The notes below the pieces were generated by a model that was not told the DNA's origin, ran no database searches, and saw nothing but the letters and a program-made list of their open reading frames with translations. This document shows, piece by piece, positions 10,501 through 21,270 of a stretch of DNA of 64,000 bases. Within the stretch, counting starts at the first letter, position 1, and every line of letters starts with the position of its first letter. Origin of the DNA: Asterella californica. Lineage: Eukaryota; Streptophyta; Marchantiopsida; Marchantiales; Aytoniaceae. The position numbers were made by a program, and so were the translations under genes. Location of the stretch: the NCBI GenBank assembly GCA_036924285.1, contig JAYKYS010000001.1:9139501-9203500 (forward strand). The letters run 5' to 3'.

Positions 10501-10609
10501 AGAGGGCCTGCCGCGAGAAGATCCCATGGTTTTCTCTTACCACTCAGTTCTCGAACAACTGAGTCGACATTTACCTCTACTGTCCATCCCTGCATCCAGT
10601 TATTCCTAG
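7548..10609 (+). CDS. Cassette-exon repeat gene (about 708 aa, spliced), unknown function
   Basis: The model has exons 7548-7703, 7814-8203, 8318-8712, 9322-10207 and 10310-10609. Introns are GT-AG, about 100-120 bp except the third. Donors are near-identical (AGATTG or close, then GTAAGT) and acceptors read GCAG before a CCTGAA-like exon start. All joins keep one frame: phase 0, phase 0, then phase 2 into 9322, then phase 0 to TAG at 10607. Upstream of the chosen ATG the frame is open to about 7419, so the real start may be earlier. The product is hydrophilic, acidic and probably disordered. It has repeated motifs: KRKF...DPDNYIT.EI..KRL near exon ends, 54-56-residue repeats in the fourth exon, and WMD[VI][DE]Q twice in the last exon. 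No known domain, signal peptide or membrane segment was recognised. Localisation and function are unknown. Confidence 0.6.
8834..9212 (+). pseudogene. Degenerate extra cassette exon inside the third intron
   Basis: The sequence is bounded by TTCCGCAG at 8826-8833 and AGATTG/GTAAGT at 9212/9213, like its neighbours, and it encodes the shared RLDCKQADARS motif. Entered in the phase left by exon 8318-8712 it reads TAC CTG AAG TAA, a stop after three codons. In its ancestral frame it has TGA at about 9059 and further lesions. Joining 8712 to 9322 instead restores an open frame. It is therefore either a skipped relic or a poison exon. Confidence 0.5.
9398..10060 (+). repeat. Four coding tandem repeats of 162-171 bp
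   Basis: Units start at about 9401, 9563, 9725 and 9893. Each encodes the sequence TVTLDSLAEFKVCKRDTL, then QRLDCKQ.DARSLEPAHEHC and DNEHR. The period is a multiple of three and indels are in frame (DTK added in the last two), which suggests expansion under coding constraint. Confidence 0.85.
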
Positions 10610-12569
10610 GTTGGCTGAAGAGAAGCAAGCATTTAGATACGAGGCCCAAATCAAGGGCAGGTTTTGGTTAATTCTAACAGACAAAAGTGGCTCTTACTCC
10701 ACCATGCCATTTAGCCTTGGGCTTCAACTTCAGGTGGTAGAAGTCTCTACAGGAACTTGAATGTTTTGAAACTAATATGTTATCGAAACGCACGCTTTGC
10801 TGCAGAATGGATATTTTGAAACGCACTTTCTCCCCACTTTCTCCCCACTGCATTGGAGAATATGGGATCATGAATGGTTGTTGTAGATAGCTGTCCAGGT
10901 TTTAGTTGTTTCTTAACTAAATGAGAGTCGATTAAATGTATTAAGTTACCTTTCTGTTACAGTTTCTCCGAAGTAAGTTTCGATGAATTCTCTCTTGTAT
11001 CTCATGGAACTCGATGCTAGTCGGCTTTGAGTAATCGTACCCAAGACTACTTATGGAGACGAAGACTCAAGCGACTGCTGCCGCAAGACATGGAGGAGGG
11101 GTACTAAGGTTGCAAGGCTGTATGAACTGCTGAACTAAGGTGACACTGTATTCAATTTTGAGGTTCTTGCCTAATGAGCCTTCACTTTCAAGGGATGTGT
11201 CGGATGCAACAACCTCGATTTTTGATGAATCAGGCTCGAGGTTTTGGCAATGGACCGCAAATGCCTGGGCCAACAAAACCGGGTTCAAGTGTGTCTTTGG
11301 GAAAATCTATAAGAGTTCGACTGACAGCTTTCCCCACTTCCTCTAGAATCACTGCAATCTTGATGTAGAGTGCATTTCTGGCCTTGTTCCTAGCTAGTTT
11401 CTTCTTCATGAGTCTTGATTCGTCTCCCGTGGTGGAAAGTTATGTTACTTGGGTTGCATAACACTGTAAGCGAAATTTGTCCTCTTCTTTGGCAAGATCA
11501 CAACTCAGGGTGATACGTGCGATTTTGGTAAAATGGAAAATCACTCATGCAAGTCTTTATAACTAATTTCCCCATCACAAATTATTTATTGATCACCTTC
11601 GACGGATATACATACTGCTTGGTGCGTAACAGTAACAATGGTTCCTACGGACTTGCCAGTGTACAATAGGTTAAATTATTGTTCGCTGTATCAGGGAACT
11701 ATATACTGCAATTAACTGACTGCATGAGGAATTGAAATTTATACAGTACCAGTGTTTATCCAATGGACAGAGCAATGCGGAGGAACATGAGATCGACGGT
11801 TGAAAGAGTTCCAGGACGAAGAGAAAATAGTCTAGATTAAACCAATCTCATTTTTGCCGCTGATTCAGCTCCGAGTCGTGCGTGACCATCCTCTGCGAAT
11901 GACACCAGAATTATGATAACTCGATTGGGCGGCCAAGCTACGTTCTAAACTTTGAGAAGCGCCTGAATTCTTTCAGTTTGCTCAAGCTTGTAGCAAGAGT
12001 GAGTACTAGTCGCAGGTTTGCTTTCAACAGGTCCTGGAACTCCACCGAAACCAAAGGCCTGTGCTCGGTATTCTGGTCTTAGTCACCACGAGCACCATCG
12101 GCTTAATTACTTATCAAGCATTTGTATGATTTTAACCTCCGCTTTTCTAATTTGGTCACGAATCTGCCTTGACCAGGGCCATGTTGGTATATAATGTACC
12201 CTTCTCTCGTCGAAAGTGGCACTCCTTCTTTTCTGACCTATACCTCGAGAAAAGTTTACGTTTATATATCCTTTATCTGGAGCTGCAACGGCTTGATTTG
12301 ATTGACTTAGTCTAGCACCGAGAAGTTCCAGTTCCGTTCATGATCATGCATTTAGTGGGAGTCGTAAGACCTAACAGTCTAGCTTTCATTGTACTACTCG
12401 TTTTTCATTTACTAAGTGAAACAGTTGCTTCTTTTTTGGTTTGGAACTTTCAGTTCATTTTGATTAGAAAAGCGTAAATAATACTGAGGTCAAGTATATA
12501 TGATGCATATGGTGTGACTTTGGTCTTGTTTGACAGATTGCGGAAGCTATTTCTGTACAGATCCCCACG
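10610..12569. other. Stretch between the cassette gene and H2A, no firm gene
   Basis: Begins with the likely 3' UTR of the cassette gene. The ORF around 11174-11368 encodes a Gln/Gly/Pro-rich stretch (QARGFGNGPQMPGPTKPG) that looks more protein-like than its surroundings and may be an isolated exon; no splice-consistent partners were found. The remainder is AT-rich and featureless. Confidence 0.35.
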
Positions 12570-13671
12570 ATGTCAGGCCGTAATCAATCCCCAAAGAATA
12601 AGAAGAAGTCGATATCGAAGTCCCAGAAAGCTGGACTCCAATTTCCAGTGACACGATTGGCTCGATTTCTGAAAACTGAGCGATATACTAAACGTATTGC
12701 GGCGCTCCTGTTTATCTTGCAGCAGTTCTTGAGTATCTAACTGCGGAGGTAATTACCTTAACCTTTTAGTTATCATGATTGCTCGGTGATTATTTGGCAA
12801 AGGTTTTATCTTTAGTCTGATATTGGTGGGTGAATCGGGATTCAGTTGACGAGTTTCTCCAGATAGTGGTTCAGTCGATTCGGTGATCGCAAGAGACTTA
12901 CAAAAAGCAATAGCCTAAGGGGATATATATATCAAAGCTCTACATTTGAACGTGAACGTGACGTGATATGAAGCTCTACATACAGCACAGATGGGTGAAA
13001 TTTTCCAGTTTCTCTTTCCTCTAGAGAAAATAAAATTTTCACCCATCTGTGCGCTCACCCACTTCACCCATCGTCCTTTTGCTGCCCGTGAACTGAATTT
13101 ACCGTCTTTCGCGAGGTCTCTCTGCTCAAGAAATCCTCAAGCGCGCAAGACTGGTCAGTTTGCGAAGATTTTGTTGGTTGCGCTCGCAGAAAGCTTGAAA
13201 CTTTGCCTAGTGTTCACTTACTATAGGTGTTAAAGTTTTCTAGCTACAGGCTTTTCATTCACGAATTGTGCTGAAAGGTTTGAATTCCGGAACCTTCGAT
13301 TAGTTTTCAGTGAGCTCATACCAGTACCCACGTGCACAAGGCTAATATAACTTCAAGATATTCATCTGTCCTTTCCTTCTAGATCATTTGGATAACGTTA
13401 ACAGTGCCATGCCTTCATATCGTTGGTTGTGATAATACTGCAGGTACTGGAGCTGTCAGGCAATGCATGCAGGGATAACAAAAAGACAAGAATCATCCCA
13501 AGGCATATACAGCTTGCCGTGCACAATGACGAGGAGCTGGGAAAGCTTCTGGCGGATGTAACTATATCACAAAGCAGTGTCCTGCTCAATATCCATCCAG
13601 TTCTCCTACCGAAGAAAACCGCAACGAAGAATTCAAAGCTGGAGAGGGATGAACTTACCCCTGAATTGTAA
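12570..13671 (+). pseudogene. Histone H2A gene, frameshifted and 3'-truncated
   Basis: Exon 1 (12570-12748) encodes a basic N-terminal tail and the start of the H2A fold ([20 protein letters not shown], residues about 22-41). Exon 2 (13444-13671) encodes [40 protein letters not shown] and a Lys-containing tail. H2A pairs with H2B in the nucleosome, and NDEEL of the acidic patch is retained. The intron sits between LTAE and VLEL, as in plant H2A genes. Two defects are seen. One base is missing near 12698-12706 relative to the expected [20 protein letters not shown] region, so exon 1 reads into TAA before its end. The last codon and stop (TTGTAA) run into the copia LTR that begins at 13667. No SQEF motif remains, so H2A.X identity cannot be judged. 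Divergent residues ([11 protein letters not shown] for the usual IANGGVMPNIH) suggest a variant or decaying copy. Confidence 0.85.
12985..13052. repeat. 20-bp inverted repeat in the H2A intron
   Basis: GCACAGATGGGTGAAATTTT (12985-13004) is matched by its complement at 13032-13052 with one extra T, around a 27-base loop. It lies in the H2A intron and would form a strong RNA hairpin. Confidence 0.7.
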
Positions 13672-13957
13672 CGATGTATGGCACCAAGAACCCAACTCAT
13701 AGCACCACTCCAACAGGGGAGAAAAACCTACAGGGGAGGAAAACCTTCTAACAAAGAAAGAGGCTCTCGCAGCCTTCACAGGAGTAAGAAAAGAAGGAAA
13801 AGAAGATCACCAAAGGAACTGACCAGGGGCAGAGCCCCTTCTCAATATACAGGGGGAGCCAAAAGACTTTAGGGGTAACATAGTTGTATCCTAAGTCTTA
13901 CTAACTTGTGCCCTAAGTCTTATAGGACTTCAAGAGCTTGTACTACGCATGTCAACA
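13667..13957 (-). repeat. 3' LTR of copia C1 (291 bp)
   Basis: Minus strand from TGTTGACATGCG (13957) to ATCGTTACA (13667). It matches the C2 LTR at 56935-57216 over its whole length with scattered differences. The preceding GAGCTTGAGAGGGA is the polypurine tract. Confidence 0.92.
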
Positions 13958-16140
13958 GTCCCTCTCAAGCTCATATCAATATCCTTAACACTTAGACATA
14001 ATCTGAAAATATCAAATTTATCTCTAGGTAAAGCTTTGATGAATATATCAACAACTTGTTCACATGTAGATACATATCTCAGATCTATCTCTCCAGCCAA
14101 TACTTTCTCTCGAATAAAGTGATAATGGACCTCTATATGTTCGGTCTTAGCATGAAAAACAGGATTAAAAGCAAGTTTAATACTGCTCATATTATCTGTT
14201 TGTAAAACAAGAGGATCAGAAAATTCCACACCCATATCTTTCAGTAAGGAGTGAAGTCAAATGGATTCGCAAGTAGCATTAGTGACACCTCTGTATTCTG
14301 TTTCAGTCGATGACAGAGCAACTGTAGGTTGCTTCTTCGACTGCCAGCTAACAGCAGAGTCTCCAAGGTTGAAGACAAAACCTGACATAGATCTTCTATC
14401 TTGAGCACTTCCTGCCCAGTCTGCATCAGTAAAACCATGTAACAAGAGAGAACCACCCGCTGTGTAGTGAAGTCCATACTGGATTGTGAATTTCACGTAT
14501 CGTAGAATTCGTCGGACTGCATCAAGATGAGGTTTCCTAGGTGCCTGCATGAACTGACTAACTAAGTCTACAGCATAACTTAGATCAGGTCTAGTAATGA
14601 TCAAGTAGATCAGGCTGCCTACAATCTTTCTATAGAAATCAGGATCTGCTAATAGCTGACCATCCTCAGTATTAAACTTCAGAGAAGATGCAAGAGGGGT
14701 AGAGATAGGCTTACAAGCTGTCATCCTAAACTGTTCTAGCTTATTCAGAGCATACTGTCTCTGTAACAGCCATGTATCATCTCCATCCTTGATGAACTCA
14801 ATAGCTAGAAAGTACTTCAGTTCATCTAGATCTTTCATATCAAACTCTCCTTTCAACTGATCTTTCACTTGCTTGATAAGGCTCTTAGAGGTATCATTGA
14901 TCTTCATAGATGATGATCAGTATTATGTTATCATCGACCTGCAGAGAGTACAATGAGGAGTCTGAACTACACAGACGAAAGCCAAGCAATAGTAGAAATG
15001 AGTTCATCTTAGCATTCGAAGCTCTTGGAGCTTGCTTAAGTCCATGCAAGGACTTATGGAGTCTACAAACTTTATTTGGATACCTCTGGTTTTCGTATCC
15101 AGGGGGTTGCACCATGTAGATTTCCTCCTGCAGATCTCCGTTTAGGAAAGCATTATTGAAGTCCATTTGATGCAGTTGTCACCTTTTACTTTTAGGCAAT
15201 GTCACAAGCGTACGTATGAAAGCCATCTTGGCTACCGGACTGAAGGTTTCTTCAAAGTCAAGACCATACTGATGTGCATATCCTTTAGCCACAAGTCTCG
15301 CCTTATGCTTGTGGATTGAATCATCCGAATTTCTCTTGATCTTGTAAACGCATCTACAACCAATGGCTTTCTTATCATAAGGTAGATCAACCAGCGCCCA
15401 AGTCTGCTGATTTTGCAAAGCTGAAAGCTCAACTTGCATGGCTTGCACCCATTCTGCTTGATGCATCGCCTCCTCAAGAGAATTCGGTTCTTGCTCATAT
15501 ACGAGATTCACCATGTAGGCATGGTGTTCAGTCAAGAAACCTTCACACTGAAAATGTTGGACATGATGTCTCGCTCTGGTGGACCTCCGCAGATCAGATT
15601 GATCTGATGGTCCAACTTCAGATCCCTGATTTGGCTGAAAGCTGCTGACGTGGTCGTCAAAAGCATACACAGTATCTGCACTGCGCTGCTTATGATCATC
15701 TGCTGCAACATTGGAGAGTTGTTGGAATGTGCAAGCTGTATAGATTGAACAACAGGTGGAGAGACCTGAATCATACGAGGACTTGGTCAGACCAAGGAGC
15801 TCTCATGCACACTGGATGAAATACATCACTACCACTACTTGAACTAGTGGCTTGAGTTGTTGTAGAACCAATCTGAACTGGCTGGACAGAGAATAAAACA
15901 GATGAAACAGCAACAGAACTTGATGTAGCCTGATACCAAGATAGCAACTCATCAAAAACAACATCTCTATTGATGAGCAATCTCCTCGAAGTTAGGATAT
16001 AACACCTATATCATTTCGTATCAGAAGCATAACCTAAGAAGATACACTTCTCAGCTTTCGGATCCAGTTTGCTGCGCCTTTCATCACGTTGTCGTAGTGC
16101 ATGACGTTCAAGGTGCGGAAATGGAACTTCAGAAGACACT
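13958..16140 (-). pseudogene. Copia C1 pol: integrase C-terminus, RT and RNase H
   Basis: Reading from 16140 downwards: an integrase-end segment (RRSKLDPKAEKCIFLGY), a Ser-rich linker, then the copia RT start (WALVDLPYDKKAIGCRCVYK, ARLVAKGYAHQYGLDFEETF), MDFNNAFLNGDLQEEIYM and HGLKQAPR. RNase H follows with GFTDADWAGS, LSSTETEYRG and a conserved C-terminal HYHFIREKVLAGEI. These domains copy element RNA and integrate it. It is broken: a frameshift at about 15175, loss of the Tyr-Val-Asp-Asp context (SLQVDDNIIL instead of YVDDMIL) and stops near 14900 and 14240. Not functional. Confidence 0.88.
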
Positions 16141-16567
16141 AGACCTGCATTTGTTCGGGAAGCTGCACCCTAGCTTATCAAGCTGGGCAGGAGCTAAGTT
16201 GGGGCTATGCTTGACAAGCTGCCCCCTAGCTTAGACTGAAATATCACCTTGAAAGAGGCCGAAGAGCGTCAGAATGCGGAGCTGGGCGAGGAGAGCGACT
16301 TTGTGCTTCCAAGTAGTAGTTAGTACAGGGTTTAGATTGAGAAATGTATGAAAGAGGGAAATCTGTCGATTTTGGTTCGTGACTCAAACTTAGAATCTGA
16401 GCGTGAGCGTGTAGGTGTTCACAAACACTATAGTTTTGACTCCTTGTTCATTAAAAACGGAGTTGTATAGAGAAGTTAGCGTAGGAAAGGCTAGTAAAGA
16501 TTTTACAGAAAAATTTCTTCATATAAACATATGTACAAAAGTTTTTACCTTCTTGAACGGAACCACA

Positions 16568-16915
16568 GGCCATCCCAGTGATAGGGCGCCTGCCTAGGAG
16601 GGAAGTGGTCTCAAGGTCAATCCCCCCTAGCCTCTGGTTCCTATTCCGGCATGTTGGCCTCCTGGAAGGGAGTCTATGTTGGATATGCAGCCACGTCTTG
16701 CATATCTAGGGGCGGGAGACCGGTATCTCCCTTAATCGTGGGCTTCTTGACCTAAGCCTCTGCATGCCATTTTGAATATACTATGGGAGATACCTGGTGC
16801 GCATATGGAGGGGCTGTAAGCCCTGTGGGATAGCCTCATAAGTGTTGGGGCTTCGGCCTACATTGGATGGCTTGTAGTATATTCAGGGTGGCATCAAGAT
16901 GGCATCGAGGGCACG
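16568..16915 (+). mobile_element. tRNA-derived SINE in the inverted LTR fragment
   Basis: Same element as 2545-2889, in opposite orientation: CCATCCCAGTGATAGGGCGC head, B-box-like GGTCAATCC, GGGGCGGGAGACCGG body and GATGGCATC end. It was probably inherited with the LTR rather than inserted separately. Confidence 0.5.
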
Positions 16916-16984
16916 GGAAACTTTTGCTGATTATTATGTACGCATAAGGACAGCAGGGGAACAGCTTTAGCAGGGGTCTTAAAA

Positions 16985-17520
16985 TTACAGTGGAAGCAGA
17001 AGACTACAACGGAAGCGGAAGATTACCGGGGAAGGTTGGAGCGGAAGATTACAGCGGAAGCGGAAAACTACAGCGGAAGCGGAAGATTACCGCGGAAGCT
17101 TGAAGCGGAAGATTACCGCGGAAGGTTGGAGCGGAAGATTACAGCGGAAGCGGAAAACTACAGCGGAAGCGGAAAACTACAGCGGAAGCGGAAGATTACC
17201 GCGGAAGCGGAAGATTACGGTGGAAGCGGAAGACTACAACGGAAGCGGAAGATTACCGCGGAAGGTTGGAGCGGAAGATTACAGCGGAAGCGGAAGATTA
17301 CCGTGGAAGCTTGAAGCGGAAGATTACAGCGGAAGCGGAAGATTACCGCGGAAGCTTGAAGCGGAAGATTACAGCGGAAGCGGAAAACTACAGCGGAAGC
17401 GGAAGATTACCGCGGAAGCTTGAAGCGGAAGATTACAGTGGAAGCGGAAGACTACAACGGAAGCGGAAGATTACCGCGGAAGGTTGGAGCGGAAGATTAC
17501 AGCGGAGGCGGAAGGAGGAG
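16985..17520 (+). repeat. Minisatellite (GGAAGATTACCGC family)
   Basis: Same tandem units as 1565-2470, on the opposite strand and with fewer copies. The ORFs in it are repeat artefacts. Confidence 0.9.
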
Positions 17521-17740
17521 AATTAGAGTTTAAGAAGGGGTCATCGACAAGGATAGCAGGGGGGCAGCTTAGCTAAGGCCCTGCTTCTGATAAGTGACTG
17601 CGCTTATAAGGACAGCAGGGGGCAGCTTAAGCTGGGGGCCTTAACTTTTAGGTAAAATATCTGCGGCGACTTGGGGTCGGGGACACTTTTTGAGGAGATT
17701 TTTTTTACAGAGAGCAGGGAGCTGAAGCGGAAAGGGAAGC

Positions 17741-20700
17741 TTGGAGGTTGAGGGAGATGAATTTTTTTCTGACAGAACTGAATTGAGGAATTGGGTGATC
17801 GTGACAGAGGGACGGATAAGTATTTGGGGGACTGAGAGCAGTGATCAGGAGTTCATTAACGGGGTGTATGAAGAAGAGGGCTTTGAAAATACTCTTGAGG
17901 AGGTTTTGTCGTTTATAAGCACCGATTCTTTGGTTAATGGATTAGTCGCGATCCGTTCACGTGAGTTATATGAGGAGATTACAAGATTCGTCGAGGATGG
18001 CTACAAGGTTCAGCTTCAGATGAAAGGAGATCATGAGTTGGAGTCAAAAAGGAGTAGAGCCATGAAACACCAAGAAGCGCAGGTTCATACAAAATACAAG
18101 ACTGTGACGCGTAAAGTGAAGCCGGTGGCTACTCAACTACCTGAAGACTCTAACAAGCAAGTGGAACGGGCATCGACTGAACCAGTTTTGAGGAATTCAC
18201 AAAGAGTAGGGCACAGGTTCACAGAAGAGACACTCAAACGACTGCAGATTGGAGGGGGTGAGTTTCTCACTGAGGAAGAGAGAAAGCGTTTTCATGAGAT
18301 GTTGAGAAGGCATGGAAAGGCTTTTGCTTTCAGTGCAGAAGAGATTGGATGTGCAGATACGAGTGTCGTAGCACCCATGGTGATCTTCACAGTACCACAT
18401 GTGCCTTGAGACTTGAAGCTTATACCAGTGCCACGAGCTATGTTGCCAATGCTTGTTGAATTGTTGAAAGAGAAGATACGCATGGGTATTCTAGAGCCAT
18501 CTATGGGACCTTACTCGAGTCGGTGGTTTACCGTACCCAAGAAGTCAGGGGCTCTTAGGTTCATCCAAGACATGCAACACGCTAACAAGGTGACTATCCG
18601 GAACATGGGATCAGGACCCATAGTAGATGAGGTTGCAGCAGCTTTTGCTGGACGTGCTATCTACTCTATTGGAGATTTATACTCTGGGTATGATCAGTTC
18701 CAGTTGACAATAGAGAGCAGAGATCTCACCACTATGCGTACTCCACTTGGGCTCGTAAGGATGTGCACATTACCACAAGGAGCGACAAACTCCGTTGCTC
18801 ATGTGCAAAATGCAATGAATAGGATTTTGAGAGAATTCATTCCGGAGAAGACCATACCTTTCATAGATGATATTCCTATGAAAGGATGTGCAGTCGAAGA
18901 CAAAGAGGAGAAGCTGACTGAGGATGGATGTCGAAGATTTGTCGTTGATCATATTCACGATGTGGAGATGATCTTAACAAGGCTTGAGGAGGTAAATCTC
19001 ACTCTTTCAGCAGAGAAGTCGAGCTTTGGAGTACCAGAGATTGTTGTTGTTGGTCATCTTTGTGGAGCTTTTGGTCGACGTCCGAACCCATCAAAGGTTG
19101 ATGCCATAGGGAGGATGAAAGATTGTGCCAACACCACAGAGGTTAGGAGATTCTTGGGAGCTTGTTTGTTTTATCGAGTGTGAATTCCTCATTTTGGTCA
19201 TATATCTGAACCGTTGTATGAGTTGCTGAGGAAGCGGAGAAAGTTCACTTGGGCTGAGGAGCAAAGGGTCGCTATGGTGCGACTAAAAGAAGCATTGAAA
19301 TCACCACCAGTTCTACGACAGTTAAGCTATGATTGTGGTAGACCCATAATCATTACTGTTGATACTAGTCCTATTGCTATAGGTTGAGCAACAGGACAGG
19401 ATGATGGTGAGGGAAAGAGGTTTGCAACAAGATTTGGTGCTCGTATACTTACGGATCGACAAAGGAGATACCCTCAAGTCAAACGAGAGCTCTGGGGCGT
19501 TGTAACTGCAATGAAAGTTGAGAAGGAGTATCTCATTGGAGCACATGTACTACTTGAAACTGATTGCTTACCTTTGTTGGGAATGATAGCAAACTGCACA
19601 ACGCCTGATATTGCTATGTTACGTTGGATAGCTTACATCAGATCGTTGAATCCGGAGTTGAGACACATAGAATTCGATGGCAGACATGTTGTCTAGAGCT
19701 AGGTACTCTCGAGAAGAAGATATGGAAGCGGAAGATATGGATGAAGATGATGTAGAGGAGGGGCAAGTTCTACAACTATCAAGCGAGGACCGAAGTCGCT
19801 TGGATGGTGTTCTTCCTTTCAAGGAAGAACTCTACTGTGGGAGGCTCAAGGAAATCGGACGAGATCTAAGCACTCTTCAGAAGTATGAAGAATGGACGGA
19901 GAAAGTCTTGAAGGAGATACGACATCAGGCCTATGGCTATCTATTACGAGATGGATATCTGTGGAAGAGGCCAAAGAGGAGGGATGGAGTACCCTTGAGA
20001 GTAGTGGATGATGCAGAGACCAAGAAACAAGTACTCGAACAATTTCATGATACCTTATGGGTAGGACATCGAGGTACATGGGCAACCTTTACCAAGATCA
20101 AGGAGAGGTATTGATGGAAAGGATTGTATCGAGATGTAGAGAAGTTTGTTAGATCATGCATTGAATGTCAATTCCAATCCAAGATTCAGTATAGGGATGG
20201 ATTGAGACCCACATATCCCTTGTCCATTCATTTCCAATGGGTTTTGGATTTGGTTGCCATGCCACCAAGAATTTGGGACATGCGTCATTTAGTTTTGGCT
20301 CGGGAAGAGCTATCTAACTTTGTAGAAGGGAGGGCTCTACGCACCAAAGCTACTGAGCCTGTCTGTCGATACATATTAGAAGATATCGTTTCTAGATATG
20401 GAAGCGTGCGGAGAATCCGTGCAGATAGAGGAGAGTTGAATGCAGATGAAGCACGTGAGTTCTTCAACAGATATGGAATACGATTGAAGTTGACCACTTC
20501 GATGAACTCGGAAGCGAATGGGAAAAGTGAACGAAGGCATCCACCAATCATCCAAGCATTGGTGAAAGCGTGCAGGGGGCGTCATGGGGACTGGCCTAGA
20601 CTTCTTCCTTTTGCGTTGTAGGCTGACAGAACTACTCATAGTACTGTCACTGATTACATGCCTACAGAATTGATGATCGGTCAAAAACCTATCATGCCAG

Positions 20701-21226
20701 CGGAAGGAGACGTTCCTACTTGGGTATGTCTACCTTGGGAGGATGGTTCTGATAGGGAAGGACTATTGGCATTACGAATTCATCAGCTTGAGCGACGAGA
20801 GGAGGACCTCGAAGAAGCATTGGTTAAACTCAAGAAGGCGAGGTTGAAGAACAAGGAGCGGTTCGACAAGACACATCGACTGCGGAAAAAGCCGATCCGA
20901 GAAGGTGACTGGGTCATAGTATATGACAACAGTTTGGATAACCAACACAACACTATCAAGAAGTTTGCACGACGTTGGTTTGGTCCTTATGTTGTGTTGT
21001 CGTTCACGACAACGCCACATATGGTTTGCGAGAATTGGATGGTACACTCTTGAAGTTACCCATTGCTAGTAAAAGGGTCAAGGTTTTCCGAAGACGTGAA
21101 GGATTTCTTGATTTCGACGAACTTCTCGAGTCTGATTCTCATCTTTCCAGACCTTATGCGAGAGAAGATGATGATGAACTTGACAATTCAGAACACGATG
21201 AGGGATACGATGATGACTATGGATAA
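17741..21226 (+). pseudogene. Gypsy G2 pol: RT, RNase H, integrase
   Basis: Order: a linker (about 17741-18300) with HGKAFAFSAEEIGCADTSVV, RT (18413-19183) with WFTVPKKSGALRFIQDM, SIGDLYSGYDQFQ and a core FIDDI in place of YxDD, RNase H (to about 19640), integrase zinc-binding segment (FHDTLWVGHRG, SCIECQFQ; 20040-20190), integrase core, and an acidic C-terminal tail ending at 21226. Gag and protease are missing. Five Trp codons are now stops (18407, 19181, 19385, 20112, 20619). A small deletion near 19670 and a shift near 21010 change frame. It is dead. Clade relatives are G3 and G5 in this window. Confidence 0.9.
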
Positions 21227-21239
21227 CAAGTTGGCACAT

Positions 21240-21270
21240 ACCGGAGGATGTGCAGGTTTGGAGGGATGAA
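21240..21270 (+). promoter_or_regulatory. Polypurine tract of G2
   Basis: CCGGAGGATG ... GGTTTGGAGGGATGAA immediately precedes the TGTCC start of the LTR. It aligns with the longer purine tract at 47881-47920 in G5. Confidence 0.6.

Larger units (their letters stand above)
13667..16151 (-). mobile_element. Ty1/copia element C1, 3' half
   Basis: Contains, in minus-strand order, the end of integrase and its C-terminal region, reverse transcriptase, RNase H, polypurine tract and 3' LTR. The 5' half is missing: the element stops at 16151 where an LTR fragment in opposite orientation begins. Its left end lies in the H2A gene. The LTR is the same family as C2 at 56935. Confidence 0.9.
16152..17740 (+). 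repeat. G1-family LTR fragment, inverted relative to 870-3322
   Basis: Starts TGTTCGGGAAGCTGC, matching the start of the G1 LTR, and keeps the SINE, the minisatellite and the following CTGCGGCGACTTGGGGTCGG block. It breaks off near 17740 directly against gypsy G2 pol, so the last roughly 0.6 kb of the LTR is absent. Confidence 0.75.

Noticed and set aside
13678..13872. 64-aa basic ORF after H2A
   Set aside because: Lies entirely in the copia LTR.
870..17740. Giant DNA transposon with long terminal inverted repeats enclosing 13 kb
   Set aside because: The left arm is a normal 5' LTR followed by PBS and gag, and the right arm adjoins unrelated copia and gypsy pieces, so the inverted pair is explained by two LTR insertions.
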